This document shows positions 7,974 through 15,820 of a stretch of 37,443 nt of DNA, piece after piece. Positions within the stretch are counted from its first letter, which is position 1; every line of letters starts with the position of its first letter. The notes below the pieces were generated by a model. That model ran no database searches, was not told where the DNA came from, and saw only the letters and a list, made by a program, of their open reading frames with translations. The position numbers and the translations under genes are program-made. The stretch comes from an uncultured Bacteroidales bacterium (GTDB lineage Bacteria; Bacteroidota; Bacteroidia; Bacteroidales; Bacteroidaceae), in NCBI GenBank assembly GCA_902768605.1, contig CACXLY010000015.1, positions 1 through 37,443 on the forward strand, given 5' to 3'.

Positions 7974-8585
7974 CTACATGAGTATTGTCCCAACGATGCC
8001 GCAGACGATGCCGATGAGGGTGCCGCCCAGGACTTGGCCAAGGGTGTGCTGACGGAGCAGCATGCGGCTGGTCATGACGCAGCCTGCGACGAAGATGGCC
8101 AGCGAGAGCCACCAGATGGGGTTGAAGCCGAAGATGGCTGAATAGGCTATCAGTGCTCCGATGACGCCTCCAGCTCCTGCCGAGTGCATGCTGACCTTCC
8201 ACCATATATTAATGATGATACAGGTGCATTGAATGAGTAGCGAGATGCCTACGATGGCCATCAGGAAGTGGGGCATGTGGGTGGCGGCGAAGATGTGCAT
8301 CAGGCAGAGATAGCTACAGATGCTGATGATGTAGGGTACGGCTCGTTTATGGCGTAAGCGTAGTTCAGCAGCGCTCCAGCCATGAAGCCTTCGATAGATG
8401 TAGATGCCCAGTGTGGGCAGACAAAAGGTGAAGCCATAGACGAGTCCGAGAATCCATAGCTTGAAGCCCCAGGGGAAGAGACTCAAGTAGGTAAAGCTCA
8501 GCAGGACGAATGTTCCGACGGTAGGGTAGTACGAGGGTCGGAAGACTGTCGAGAAGATGCGTGCTATGAGAATCGTCTGTTTCAT
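7974..8585 (-). CDS. PAP2-like integral membrane protein
   Basis: A 203-aa polytopic membrane protein with about six hydrophobic segments. The C-terminal half shows PAP2-type motifs: SMHSAG (132-137), corresponding to motif 2 (usually SGHS), and SR-x5-H (173-180), corresponding to motif 3. The usual motif-3 Asp is Gln here (HTLGQ), and I find no clear motif 1 (KxxxxxxRP), so catalytic activity is doubtful. Members of this superfamily hydrolyse lipid phosphates or pyrophosphates such as undecaprenyl pyrophosphate or phosphatidic acid. The start ATG overlaps the rpoN stop as ATGA, which implies translational coupling. A longer upstream frame exists but is antisigma-54-gene noise in the wrong frame of rpoN. 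Confidence 0.75.
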   Translation of the reverse strand: MKQTILIARIFSTVFRPSYYPTVGTFVLLSFTYLSLFPWGFKLWILGLVYGFTFCLPTLGIYIYRRLHGWSAAELRLRHKRAVPYIISICSYLCLMHIFAATHMPHFLMAIVGISLLIQCTCIIINIWWKVSMHSAGAGGVIGALIAYSAIFGFNPIWWLSLAIFVAGCVMTSRMLLRQHTLGQVLGGTLIGIVCGIVGTILM

Positions 8586-9982
8586 TTTCTCATTCTTGCA
8601 ACAGGGATGCCCATCTGTTCCCTGTACTTGGCAACGGTACGACGGGCGATGTTGAAGCCGTCTGCCTGAAGGAGTTGCGTGAGGCGTTCGTCGCTGAGGG
8701 GCTGACGTTTGTCCTCCTGTTCTATGAGTGTGCGCAGGGCAGCCATCACCTGACGGGCAGTGACGTCGTCGCCCTCTTTGTTCTGTGTGGCTTTGTGCGT
8801 GAAGAACCATTTGAGGGGAAAGGTGCCAAAGGTGGTCTCGACGTACTTGCTGTTTGCTACGCGACTGATGGTGCTGATGTCGTAACCTGTCGCCTCGGCA
8901 ACGTCGTCGAGTTTCATGGGTCGCAGCAGTGTCTCGTCGCCTTCCTGAAAGAAAGGTTTCTGCAACTTGACGATGGCCTGCATGGTGCGCATCATCGTCT
9001 CGGAGCGTTGCTGCAGTGCGTTGATGAACATCTGTCCACGTTCCACATACTGACGGATGAAGGCGTCCTGCTGTCCGTCGGCATCTGGACTGATGATGAG
9101 CGATGGCTGGTTGCCACGGCTCAGGGTGACGGTGATGATGCCGTTCTCGTCTGTATCGACCAGGAAGTCTGGCTGGATGGTTTGTACGCGGTCGGCAGTC
9201 TTGGCGCCAATGGAACCTCCTGGTCGCGGATTGAGTTTCAGTATCTCGTGTTGCAGCAGTTCTGCCTGCGCATGATTGATGTGGAGCCTCCCTTCAATCC
9301 TTTGCCAGCGCTTGTGTATGAAGTCATCGAAGAGGTTTTCAAGTATCTTAATCAGTTGTTCGCGACCTGGAATGTTCTCGTTGCGCTTGACCTGAATGAG
9401 CAGACATTCCTGCAGGGAACGTGCTCCGATGCCTGGCGGGTCGAATTGTTGCAGGATCTTGAGGACGTGCTCCAGTTCCTCAGGAGTTGTGTTGAGGCCC
9501 TGATAGATCTCAGCCTCGTCGGCTAGGATGGTGAGCGACCTCTTCAGCAGTCCGTCTTCGTCGAGCGAGCCGATGAGGTATTCCATAAGTTCCTTCTCGT
9601 GGTCCGTCAGTTCGAAGTCTGCCATCTGCTCGCGCAGGCGGTCAGTCAGGGAGAGCGTGTCGTCGTAGGCCATGAACTCGGCAGCATTGTTGCTGTGGCT
9701 GGCACCCGTCAGGAAATCAGGGATGTCGTCCTCGCTGCGATAGTCGTACGAGGCATCGTCCAAGTCCGTCTGTCCGTAGTCCGTAGTCTGTTGTCCGTTG
9801 TCCTCCTCTTTCTTTTCCAGCCAAGGGTTCTCCATGCATTCCTGTTCCACGCGATGCTGCAGCGTCTCGACAGGCATCTCCATCAGCCTGACGAGCATGA
9901 CCTGCTGGGGCAGCATCTGCTGCACCTGCACCTGTCCTTGCGTCTGCGCCTGTTCCTGTATCTGTACGTTCCCTTGACTCAT
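8582..9982 (-). CDS. rpoN: RNA polymerase sigma-54 factor RpoN
   Basis: A 466-aa sigma-54. The N-terminus is Gln-rich (QIQEQAQTQGQVQVQQMLPQ) and corresponds to activator-interacting region I with its LxxR/MEMPxxxL pattern. An acidic linker follows (about 55-95), then the core-binding domain (LMEYLIGSLDEDGLL; LQQFDPPGIGARSLQECL), the HTH region and the RpoN box near the C-terminus (ARRTVAKYREQ) that contacts the -24 element. It needs AAA+ activators to open promoters; none is encoded in this window. It lies 17 bp after luxS and overlaps the PAP2-like gene by 4 bp, so it is part of a long minus-strand transcript. Confidence 0.97.
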   Translation of the reverse strand: MSQGNVQIQEQAQTQGQVQVQQMLPQQVMLVRLMEMPVETLQHRVEQECMENPWLEKKEEDNGQQTTDYGQTDLDDASYDYRSEDDIPDFLTGASHSNNAAEFMAYDDTLSLTDRLREQMADFELTDHEKELMEYLIGSLDEDGLLKRSLTILADEAEIYQGLNTTPEELEHVLKILQQFDPPGIGARSLQECLLIQVKRNENIPGREQLIKILENLFDDFIHKRWQRIEGRLHINHAQAELLQHEILKLNPRPGGSIGAKTADRVQTIQPDFLVDTDENGIITVTLSRGNQPSLIISPDADGQQDAFIRQYVERGQMFINALQQRSETMMRTMQAIVKLQKPFFQEGDETLLRPMKLDDVAEATGYDISTISRVANSKYVETTFGTFPLKWFFTHKATQNKEGDDVTARQVMAALRTLIEQEDKRQPLSDERLTQLLQADGFNIARRTVAKYREQMGIPVARMRK

Positions 9983-9999
9983 GTCTTGTGTTTCTTCTG

Positions 10000-10494
10000 C
10001 TATGCGTCAGCAAAAACTTTGCCGTCGTCCAGCGTCACTTGGAGTTTGGCGTACTCGCTGTGGAAGTCGTTCCTGAGGCGGTCGAGGTAGCGCTTTGCCT
10101 CCCACTTGCACATGGGCAGGTCGTGGAGCAGATAGTTTCCGCATGTCTCTGGCTCTGTGGCAGGCACTTTCTCCTGGGTGAGCATCCACTCCAGGCATTG
10201 GATGGTAAGCTCACGCATGTCCTGTACGGAATAGTCTCCCGTCATCACGATGTACATCCCCGTCAGGCATCCCATGGGGCCCACGTACACGACATCGTCC
10301 TTCACCCGTGAGTTGCGGAACCAGGTTGCCATCAGGTGCTCTATGCTGTGGATTGCGGCAGGTGCCACAGCAGGCTCCTTGTTGGGCTCTGTGATGCGCA
10401 GGTCGAATGTGGTGAAGCCTTTGTCTTGTCTCGACACGTAGATGCCAGGTTTCAGTCTCGTGTGGTCGATGGTAAAACTCTGTATAACTTCCAT
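10000..10494 (-). CDS. luxS: S-ribosylhomocysteine lyase LuxS
   Basis: A 164-aa LuxS, which cleaves S-ribosylhomocysteine to homocysteine and DPD, the precursor of autoinducer-2. The metal-binding HSIEH (49-53), catalytic Cys76 in GPMGCLTG and metal ligand Cys118 in ETCGNY are all present, and the length is normal. It sits between cca (9 bp upstream) and rpoN (17 bp downstream) on the same strand. The S-adenosylhomocysteine nucleosidase that normally supplies the substrate is not in this window. The neighbourhood suggests a housekeeping methyl-cycle role as much as signalling. Confidence 0.97.
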   Translation of the reverse strand: MEVIQSFTIDHTRLKPGIYVSRQDKGFTTFDLRITEPNKEPAVAPAAIHSIEHLMATWFRNSRVKDDVVYVGPMGCLTGMYIVMTGDYSVQDMRELTIQCLEWMLTQEKVPATEPETCGNYLLHDLPMCKWEAKRYLDRLRNDFHSEYAKLQVTLDDGKVFADA

Positions 10495-10503
10495 AGTTTT
10501 GTT

Positions 10504-12000
10504 CTATTGGTTCTTGTCTTTGGGCGAAATGGGTGTAAGGTTCATCTCCTTGGCCTTCTCGAGCATGAACTGGAAGGCGGCATCGTGATTGTTGGGGATA
10601 ACGGAATCCCAGATGGCGTCCTTGACGGCTTGCTTGAGCAATCCGATTTCGCGGCAGGGCTGCAGTCCGAAGGTCTCCATGATTTCCTCGCCCGAGATGG
10701 GGTTGTGCCAGGTGCGATAGTTGTCGCGAGCCTGCAGGTCGGCCAGTTTCTCACGGACGAGTTGGAAGTTCTCGAGGAAGCGCTGTTTCTTCTCGCGATT
10801 CTTGCTGGTGATGTCAGCTTCGCAGAGGCGCATCAGGTCGTCGATGTCCTCGCCAGCCTCGAAGAGCAAACGGCGGACAGCGCTGTCAGTCACTTCCTCG
10901 TCGGCAATGGCGATGGGACGCATGTGAAGCCCCACGAGTTTCTCGACGTACGCCATGCGTTCGTCCATCGGCAGCTTCATCCTGCGGAACAGAGGCGCCA
11001 CCATCTTCTGCCCGATGTAGTTGTGGTTGTGGAACGTCCAGCCTGCCTGGTTGTCCCAGCGCTTGCTGCGAGGCTTGCCGATGTCGTGCAGGAGGGCTGC
11101 CCAACGTAAGTAAAGAGGAGCTTGCTCCTGACACACATTATCCAGCACCTCGAGGGTGTGGTAGAAGTTGTCCTTGTGTGCGCGTCCGTTCCTTGACTCA
11201 ACGCCTTCGAGGGCTGCAACTTCTGGCAGGATGCTGTGCAGCAGTCCGCTGCGGCTCAGCTCGATGAAGCCGATGCTGGGCACGGGTGCCATCATAATCT
11301 TGTTCAGTTCGTCGATGATGCGTTCCTGCGAGATAATCTTGATGCGCTGAGCATTGCGACGGAGTGCTTCTGCCGTCTCTTCCTCTATCTGGAAGTGCAA
11401 TTGCGTGGCAAATCGGATGCAGCGCATCATGCGCAGGGGGTCGTCGCTGAAGGTGATGTCTGGGTCGAGTGGAGTGGCTATGATGCCGTCCTCGAGGTCG
11501 AGCAGGCCATCGAAGAGGTCGATGAACTCGCCATAACGGTCTTTGTTGAGGCAGAAGGCAAGGGCATTGATGGTGAAGTCGCGACGATGCAGGTCGTCGT
11601 CGAGCGTGCCGTCCTCCACGATGGGCTTGCGGCTATCCCTTTGATAGCTCTCGCGACGAGCACCCACGAACTCCACTTCGTGCTCGTGCCACTTGAGTTG
11701 TGCTGTGCCAAAATTGCGGAAGATGCTGACGTGAGCGCCTCTGCCAAGTTCCTTAGCAAGAGCTCCGGCAAGACGGATGCCACCTCCTTCTCCAACCACC
11801 AGCACATCAATATCCTTCGAAGGTCGCTCCAGGATGATGTCCCTCACATAGCCGCCTACGACATAACACTCCAGCCCCAGAGCATCGGCAGTCTCCCCAA
11901 TGCGGTGAAGCAACGGGTTGTCGATAAGGCGAAGCGAATCCGTCTGGCGTTTCCTTTGACGGAAGTCGTCGTATTCCTGTATGGCCTCCTGTATGGTCAT
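10504..12000 (-). CDS. cca: CCA tRNA nucleotidyltransferase with HD domain
   Basis: A 498-aa class II tRNA nucleotidyltransferase that adds or repairs the 3' CCA of tRNA. The palm domain carries VVGGYVRDIIL and the catalytic SKDIDVLVV, followed by RRDFTINALAF and the flexible-loop/neck motif DDPLRMMRCIRFA. A C-terminal HD domain (WAALLHDIGKP, about residues 325-430) suggests phosphohydrolase activity on tRNA or nucleotides. The true start is the ATG at 12000 (MTIQEAIQEY), which overlaps the TGA of the upstream lipoprotein as ATGA. The same frame runs open upstream to 12171, but those residues overlap the lipoprotein gene and look like shadow coding. Confidence 0.95.
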   Translation of the reverse strand: MTIQEAIQEYDDFRQRKRQTDSLRLIDNPLLHRIGETADALGLECYVVGGYVRDIILERPSKDIDVLVVGEGGGIRLAGALAKELGRGAHVSIFRNFGTAQLKWHEHEVEFVGARRESYQRDSRKPIVEDGTLDDDLHRRDFTINALAFCLNKDRYGEFIDLFDGLLDLEDGIIATPLDPDITFSDDPLRMMRCIRFATQLHFQIEEETAEALRRNAQRIKIISQERIIDELNKIMMAPVPSIGFIELSRSGLLHSILPEVAALEGVESRNGRAHKDNFYHTLEVLDNVCQEQAPLYLRWAALLHDIGKPRSKRWDNQAGWTFHNHNYIGQKMVAPLFRRMKLPMDERMAYVEKLVGLHMRPIAIADEEVTDSAVRRLLFEAGEDIDDLMRLCEADITSKNREKKQRFLENFQLVREKLADLQARDNYRTWHNPISGEEIMETFGLQPCREIGLLKQAVKDAIWDSVIPNNHDAAFQFMLEKAKEMNLTPISPKDKNQ

Positions 12001-12335
12001 TTCTGCTTTTTGATGTCTTCTTTCAGTTTGCGTTCGAAGAACTGCCTCTTGACGTTGAGGCGTTCCCATTCCTCGCCTGAGACGAGTTTGAGGCTGTCTG
12101 TAGCGGCATTCATCTCTATGCTGTCGAGCAGGAGGATGGCTTGTCGGCGAGCCTCGATGGCTGTGGGGCATTTGCGACGAAGTGAGAAGATGGTGTCGCG
12201 TGCCTCGTTATAGAGGTGATGATGCAGGGCATAGCGAGCATCCCTCAGCATTCTGGCAGCATATTCCTCTGGTTTCTCCTTTGTGCAAGAGGCTGCCAGA
12301 ATGGCTATGATGATAGGAAAGAGGTACTTTTTCAT
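11997..12335 (-). CDS. Small lipoprotein, hypothetical
   Basis: A 112-aa protein starting MKKYLFPIIIAILAASC, with a clear lipobox (LAAS|C17), so it is predicted to be lipid-anchored in the envelope. The mature part is helical and charged (RMLRDARYALHHHLYNEARD; RQFFERKLKEDIKKQK) with no domain I recognise. The start ATG overlaps the rseP stop (ATGA) and its own stop overlaps the cca start (ATGA), so it is translationally coupled on both sides. A longer in-frame ORF extends upstream inside rseP, but its residues are His/Arg-rich shadow sequence. Confidence 0.8.
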   Translation of the reverse strand: MKKYLFPIIIAILAASCTKEKPEEYAARMLRDARYALHHHLYNEARDTIFSLRRKCPTAIEARRQAILLLDSIEMNAATDSLKLVSGEEWERLNVKRQFFERKLKEDIKKQK

Positions 12336-13870
12336 AGGCCAAAGAGGGGTAGGATGAAGTTGCGGACATCGTTGCTCATAGCAAGGAGCATGAGTGCGAT
12401 GAGGATGAAGATGCCTATCTTTTCTATCCATTCCATCGCTTTGTCCGAGGGCTGACGACCTGTGATGCCTTCGTAGAAGAGCAAGACGATGTGTCCGCCA
12501 TCGAGACCAGGGATGGGCAGGATGTTCATGACGGCCAGGATGATGCTGATGAAGGCTGTGAGCATCCAGAACTTCTGCCAGTCCCAGGCGTTGGGGAAGA
12601 TGTTGCCGATGGTGATGAAGGAGCCCACACTCTTTGCGCCGTCGGCACTTGCCACATAGCGGAGGTCGCTCACATAGTTCTTGAGTACACGCCAACCGTA
12701 GCTCAGTCCGGCAGGGATGCAAGAGGCGAGGCTGTAGCTGAGGTGCTCGGTCTGGAAGTCGGGCATGTGGCGTGTGACGCCCATCAGATAGTTCTCGTCG
12801 AGCTGTAGGCTAAGGGTGTCCATGCGGCTCATGTCGGCCGAAGCGACCACAGCATCGAGTGTGCGCCACTTGAGGCTGTCGGTTGCTGTGCAGTCGGGCG
12901 AGCCGAGCACGTCCTCACGGCGTAGTGTCACCTCGCAGTCGAAGTCGCCCCATGTCTTGATGTCCTTGCCGTTCACGCTGACGAGCCTCATGCCTTTCTC
13001 TATGCCAGCCTTGTCGGCAGCTGAGCCAGGCACGACGGAGTCGATGAGTGCCTCTGCAAGTGGAGCGAGGAACATGGGTTGCGATTGTATCATCTTGAGC
13101 ATGGAGAGGCCATCCTCTGGCATCGTAAGCTCGACCTCCTCATTACCGCGAAGCACGGTAACGGAAGAGGCCTTGGAGATGATACGCATGACGGCACCGC
13201 CGTTGTACTCCACGATGTCCTTTCCGTCGGCACGGATGGGGATGTCACCATTCTGGAAGCCGATGGAGCGGGCCTGCTCGTTGTATTCGAAACCGTCCTT
13301 GATGCTGGTCATGGGCACATAGTCGCGTCCCCAGACGAAGAGCACGACGCAGTAGATGACCCAAGCCGTGATGAGGTTCATCAGTACGCCGCCGAACATG
13401 ATGAGGAAGCGTTGCCATATCTTCTTGGAGCGGAACTCCCAAGGCTTAGGCTCGGCGGAGAGTTTCTGGTTCGTTTCGTCTATCATGCCGTCGATGGCAA
13501 CGTAGCCGCCAATGGGCAGCCAGCCGATGCCGTACTCCGTGCCGACTGAGTCGTCGTACTCTTTGTTGCCGATGTTTTCGGTCTGGACCTTGTCCTTCTG
13601 CCCCGTGAGGAGATAGTATTTGTTGCGTAGCCATGCGAAGAAGTTCTGCCCTTCCTGGCCGCGCTTTGTGACGAGCGGTTTGCCCAGAAGTCGGCGGAAC
13701 CAGTCGTCGTAGGTGCTGAAGAGGTGGAAGCCATAGTTGGCGAACATGTAGAAGCGGGTGACGCGTGTCTTGAACAACTTGGCGAACCCGAAGTGGCCAC
13801 CTTCGTGCAGGACGACCAGAATACTGAGGCAGCAGAGCAGCTGCAGGGCTTTTATGAGTACTGTATCCAT
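12332..13870 (-). CDS. rseP: Site-2 zinc metalloprotease RseP (RIP protease)
   Basis: A 512-aa intramembrane protease. Zinc motif HEGGH (22-26) lies in the first membrane helix, and the second active-site motif NILPIPGLDGG near the C-terminus. Two PDZ-like segments fall between them (about 200-265 and 285-345; PGSAADKAGIEKGMRLVSVN). About 70 residues of insertion follow the first helix, giving a longer protein than E. coli RseP (450 aa). The family cleaves membrane-tethered regulators, classically anti-sigma factors, after a first periplasmic cut. It is preceded by dxr and a 22-bp repeat array, and overlaps the next gene by 4 bp. It is a plausible partner of the membrane-tethered sigma factor 4.5 kb downstream, but that is inference. 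Confidence 0.95.
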   Translation of the reverse strand: MDTVLIKALQLLCCLSILVVLHEGGHFGFAKLFKTRVTRFYMFANYGFHLFSTYDDWFRRLLGKPLVTKRGQEGQNFFAWLRNKYYLLTGQKDKVQTENIGNKEYDDSVGTEYGIGWLPIGGYVAIDGMIDETNQKLSAEPKPWEFRSKKIWQRFLIMFGGVLMNLITAWVIYCVVLFVWGRDYVPMTSIKDGFEYNEQARSIGFQNGDIPIRADGKDIVEYNGGAVMRIISKASSVTVLRGNEEVELTMPEDGLSMLKMIQSQPMFLAPLAEALIDSVVPGSAADKAGIEKGMRLVSVNGKDIKTWGDFDCEVTLRREDVLGSPDCTATDSLKWRTLDAVVASADMSRMDTLSLQLDENYLMGVTRHMPDFQTEHLSYSLASCIPAGLSYGWRVLKNYVSDLRYVASADGAKSVGSFITIGNIFPNAWDWQKFWMLTAFISIILAVMNILPIPGLDGGHIVLLFYEGITGRQPSDKAMEWIEKIGIFILIALMLLAMSNDVRNFILPLFGL

Positions 13871-13904
13871 AGATGGTTTGTCTGTTTCTTAATTGGTGAT
13901 TTTA

Positions 13905-13992
13905 TAAAGAGGTATAGGTGTTTGCTTAAAGAGGTATAGGTCTTTGCTCAAAGAGGTATAGGTCTTTGCTCAAAGAGGTATAGGTGTTTTTA
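13905..13992. repeat. 22-bp tandem array, four units (dxr-rseP gap)
   Basis: Four units centred on TATA at 13913, 13935, 13957 and 13979, exactly 22 bp apart. The unit AAAGAGGTATAGGTCTTTGC is near-palindromic (CAAAGA...TCTTTG). The array runs into the dxr 3' end: the last six codons and stop of dxr (KTPIPL) are repeat sequence. It is related to the array at 19,977-20,064. Confidence 0.9.
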
Positions 13993-15136
13993 TAAGCTCC
14001 TCTGCCACGATGCGGGACTCGCGGTCGCAGTCGAGGTAATCTTGTAGGGTAGGTTTCTCTTGATGCGGTACTTTCTCCAGTGTCTTTTCGATGATGTCTG
14101 CCATCTGCAGGAAGCCGCAGCGCTCCTGACGGAAAGCGAGGTTCACCACCTCATTGGCGGCATTGACGATACAGGCAGCGTTGCCACCCCTCCGTATCGC
14201 TTCGTATGCCATCTGCAGGCAGCGGAACTTCTCTGGGTCGGGCTTCTCGAAGGTCAAGTCCTTGAGGTCCCACCAGTCGATGCGAGGGAAGCTGCTCTTC
14301 AGTCGATAGGGGTAGGAGAGGGCCAGTTGAATGGGCACGCGCATGTCCGGCATACCCATCTGTCCCTTGACGGCACCGTCCTCGAACTGGACAGCGCTGT
14401 GCAGGATGCTCTGCGGATGCACCACGACCTGTATCCGCTCGGGTGTGACGTCGAACAACCAGCGTGCCTCGATGACCTCGAAGCCTTTGTTCATCATCGA
14501 CGCGCTGTCGATGGTTATCTTTGCCCCCATGTCCCAGTTGGGATGCTTCAGGGCTTGTGCAGGTGTGACGTCGCGCAGCTGGTCGAGCGTGAAGGTGCGG
14601 AAAGGGCCACCGCTGGCCGTGAGGATGAGTTTCTCGATGGGACTCACTTCGCCCATCAGGCTCTGGAAGATGGCGCTGTGCTCGCTATCGACAGGCAGCA
14701 AAGGCACCTTGTGCTCCAGGCAAAGCTGCGTGATGAGTTCGCCAGCCACAACGAGGGTCTCTTTGTTGGCGAGGGCGATGGGTTTGCCAGCCTTGATGGC
14801 ACTGATGGTGGGACGCAGTCCGCTGAAGCCCACAAGGGCAGTCAGCACGATATCCACCGGCTCCATCTGCACCACTTGGCACAGGGCGTCGGCTCCCGCA
14901 TAGACCTGTATCGGCTCGTCCTTCAGGGCTTCTTGTACGTAGTCGTACTTGTTCTCGTCTGCTATGACGACGCATTGCGGCTTGTATTCCTTAGCCTGCT
15001 TGATGAGCAGGTCGGCCTGCGTGTTGGCAGTCAGCACGTATGCCTCGAAGAGGTCAGGGTGCTCAGAGATTACCTCAAGCGTCTGAGTGCCAATACTGCC
15101 GGTTGAGCCTAATATGCATATCTTTTTCATTGTCAT
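13970..15136 (-). CDS. dxr: 1-deoxy-D-xylulose 5-phosphate reductoisomerase (IspC)
   Basis: A 388-aa DXR, which converts DXP to MEP with NADPH and a divalent metal, the second step of the MEP isoprenoid pathway. The nucleotide-binding motif is ILGSTGSIGTQTLEV. LPVDSEHSAIFQ and ASGGPFR form the active site with NKGFEVIEA, and the length is normal. The start could be the ATG at 15136 or the in-frame ATG at 15130 (MKKICILG), which fits family starts better. The C-terminal KTPIPL is encoded by the first copy of a 22-bp repeat array. The downstream pathway gene ispG is frameshifted in this window. Confidence 0.96.
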   Translation of the reverse strand: MTMKKICILGSTGSIGTQTLEVISEHPDLFEAYVLTANTQADLLIKQAKEYKPQCVVIADENKYDYVQEALKDEPIQVYAGADALCQVVQMEPVDIVLTALVGFSGLRPTISAIKAGKPIALANKETLVVAGELITQLCLEHKVPLLPVDSEHSAIFQSLMGEVSPIEKLILTASGGPFRTFTLDQLRDVTPAQALKHPNWDMGAKITIDSASMMNKGFEVIEARWLFDVTPERIQVVVHPQSILHSAVQFEDGAVKGQMGMPDMRVPIQLALSYPYRLKSSFPRIDWWDLKDLTFEKPDPEKFRCLQMAYEAIRRGGNAACIVNAANEVVNLAFRQERCGFLQMADIIEKTLEKVPHQEKPTLQDYLDCDRESRIVAEELIKTPIPL

Positions 15137-15149
15137 TATCTGTCGTAGT

Positions 15150-15246
15150 TAAGTAGTTATGAAGTCAGGAGTTAAGCCAAATGCGATGGCAGCGGAATCT
15201 TATTGCCAAGAGGTGATGGCTTAACTACTTAACTACTTAACTACTG
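15150..15246. repeat. Inverted and tandem AACTACTT repeats between rimM and dxr
   Basis: TTAACTAC is tandemly repeated three times with an 8-bp period near 15,219-15,243. Its complement (AGTTAAGTAGTTA) occurs near 15,146-15,160, so the whole gap can fold into a long imperfect hairpin around GCGATGGCAGCGG. It may be a regulatory or processing element between rimM and dxr. Confidence 0.55.
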
Positions 15247-15262
15247 ACTACTTTTTCATTCT

Positions 15263-15775
15263 TCAGTTGAGTTCAAGCAAACCTTCTGGTAGCGTCATGT
15301 GTATGGTCCGCTCCTTGTGATTGATGTCTGTAATCCATTCTTCAGCAGCAGGGATGAGTCGTTCGCCCACTTGGAACAGGATGTTCTGTGTGGAGTCGTC
15401 CACATGGTCGATAGTGCCGATGTGGCCTGCTGTTTCGTCGAAGAGGTCGAAGCCCGTGAAGTATCGCCAGGTGTACTCGTCGTCCTCGCTCATCTCAGGC
15501 GTCAGTGAATGAGGGAAGAACACTTCGCATCCGACGAGGAACTGCACATCGTTGGCAGAGTCGTAGTCGAGGAACTTCAGGAGCGCCGTTGTGTCACTAC
15601 GGAAGCGATACTCCTCGAGGAAGAACGGCACGAGTATGCCTTCCACACGCAGGATGAGGTATTCACTCTCGGCACAATCCCAAACGTCGTCCGTGAAGTT
15701 GAACGTCACCTCACCCTTGATGCCGTGCGTTCTGCCGATTTGTCCTATCTTATATACTTCGTCTTCTCGTATCAT
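15263..15775 (-). CDS. rimM: Ribosome maturation factor RimM
   Basis: A 170-aa RimM, which binds ribosomal protein uS19 and helps mature the 16S rRNA 3' domain of the small subunit. The N-terminal domain has the family signature IGRTHGIKGEV. The C-terminal PRC-barrel part (about 95-170) includes FDLFDETAGHIGTIDHVDD and ends in IHMTLPEGLLEL. Length is normal. It lies between murA and dxr on the same strand, about 35 bp after murA. Confidence 0.94.
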   Translation of the reverse strand: MIREDEVYKIGQIGRTHGIKGEVTFNFTDDVWDCAESEYLILRVEGILVPFFLEEYRFRSDTTALLKFLDYDSANDVQFLVGCEVFFPHSLTPEMSEDDEYTWRYFTGFDLFDETAGHIGTIDHVDDSTQNILFQVGERLIPAAEEWITDINHKERTIHMTLPEGLLELN

Positions 15776-15795
15776 GGAACATTGTCCATTTTATT

Positions 15796-15820
15796 CCCCC
15801 TGAAGGGGGCTAGGGGGTCT
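15796..15820 (-). terminator. GC-rich hairpin at the murA stop codon
   Basis: CCCCCTGAAGGGGG (15,796-15,809) is a 5-bp G:C hairpin with a four-base loop, followed by CTAGGGGGT, which can pair with the same arm. The murA stop (TAG, 15,810-15,812) sits inside the element, and the last residues (TP) are encoded by its C-run. There is no clear T-run, so it could stabilise mRNA ends rather than terminate. Confidence 0.5.

Noticed and set aside
10504..12171. Longer start for cca at 12171
   Set aside because: The additional 57 residues overlap the lipoprotein gene and are His/Arg/Gln-rich shadow sequence; the ATGA overlap at 12000 fits the operon pattern.
14060..15106. 348-codon frame antisense to dxr
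   Set aside because: It is the mirror of the well-supported dxr frame; composition is His/Leu/Glu-rich shadow type.
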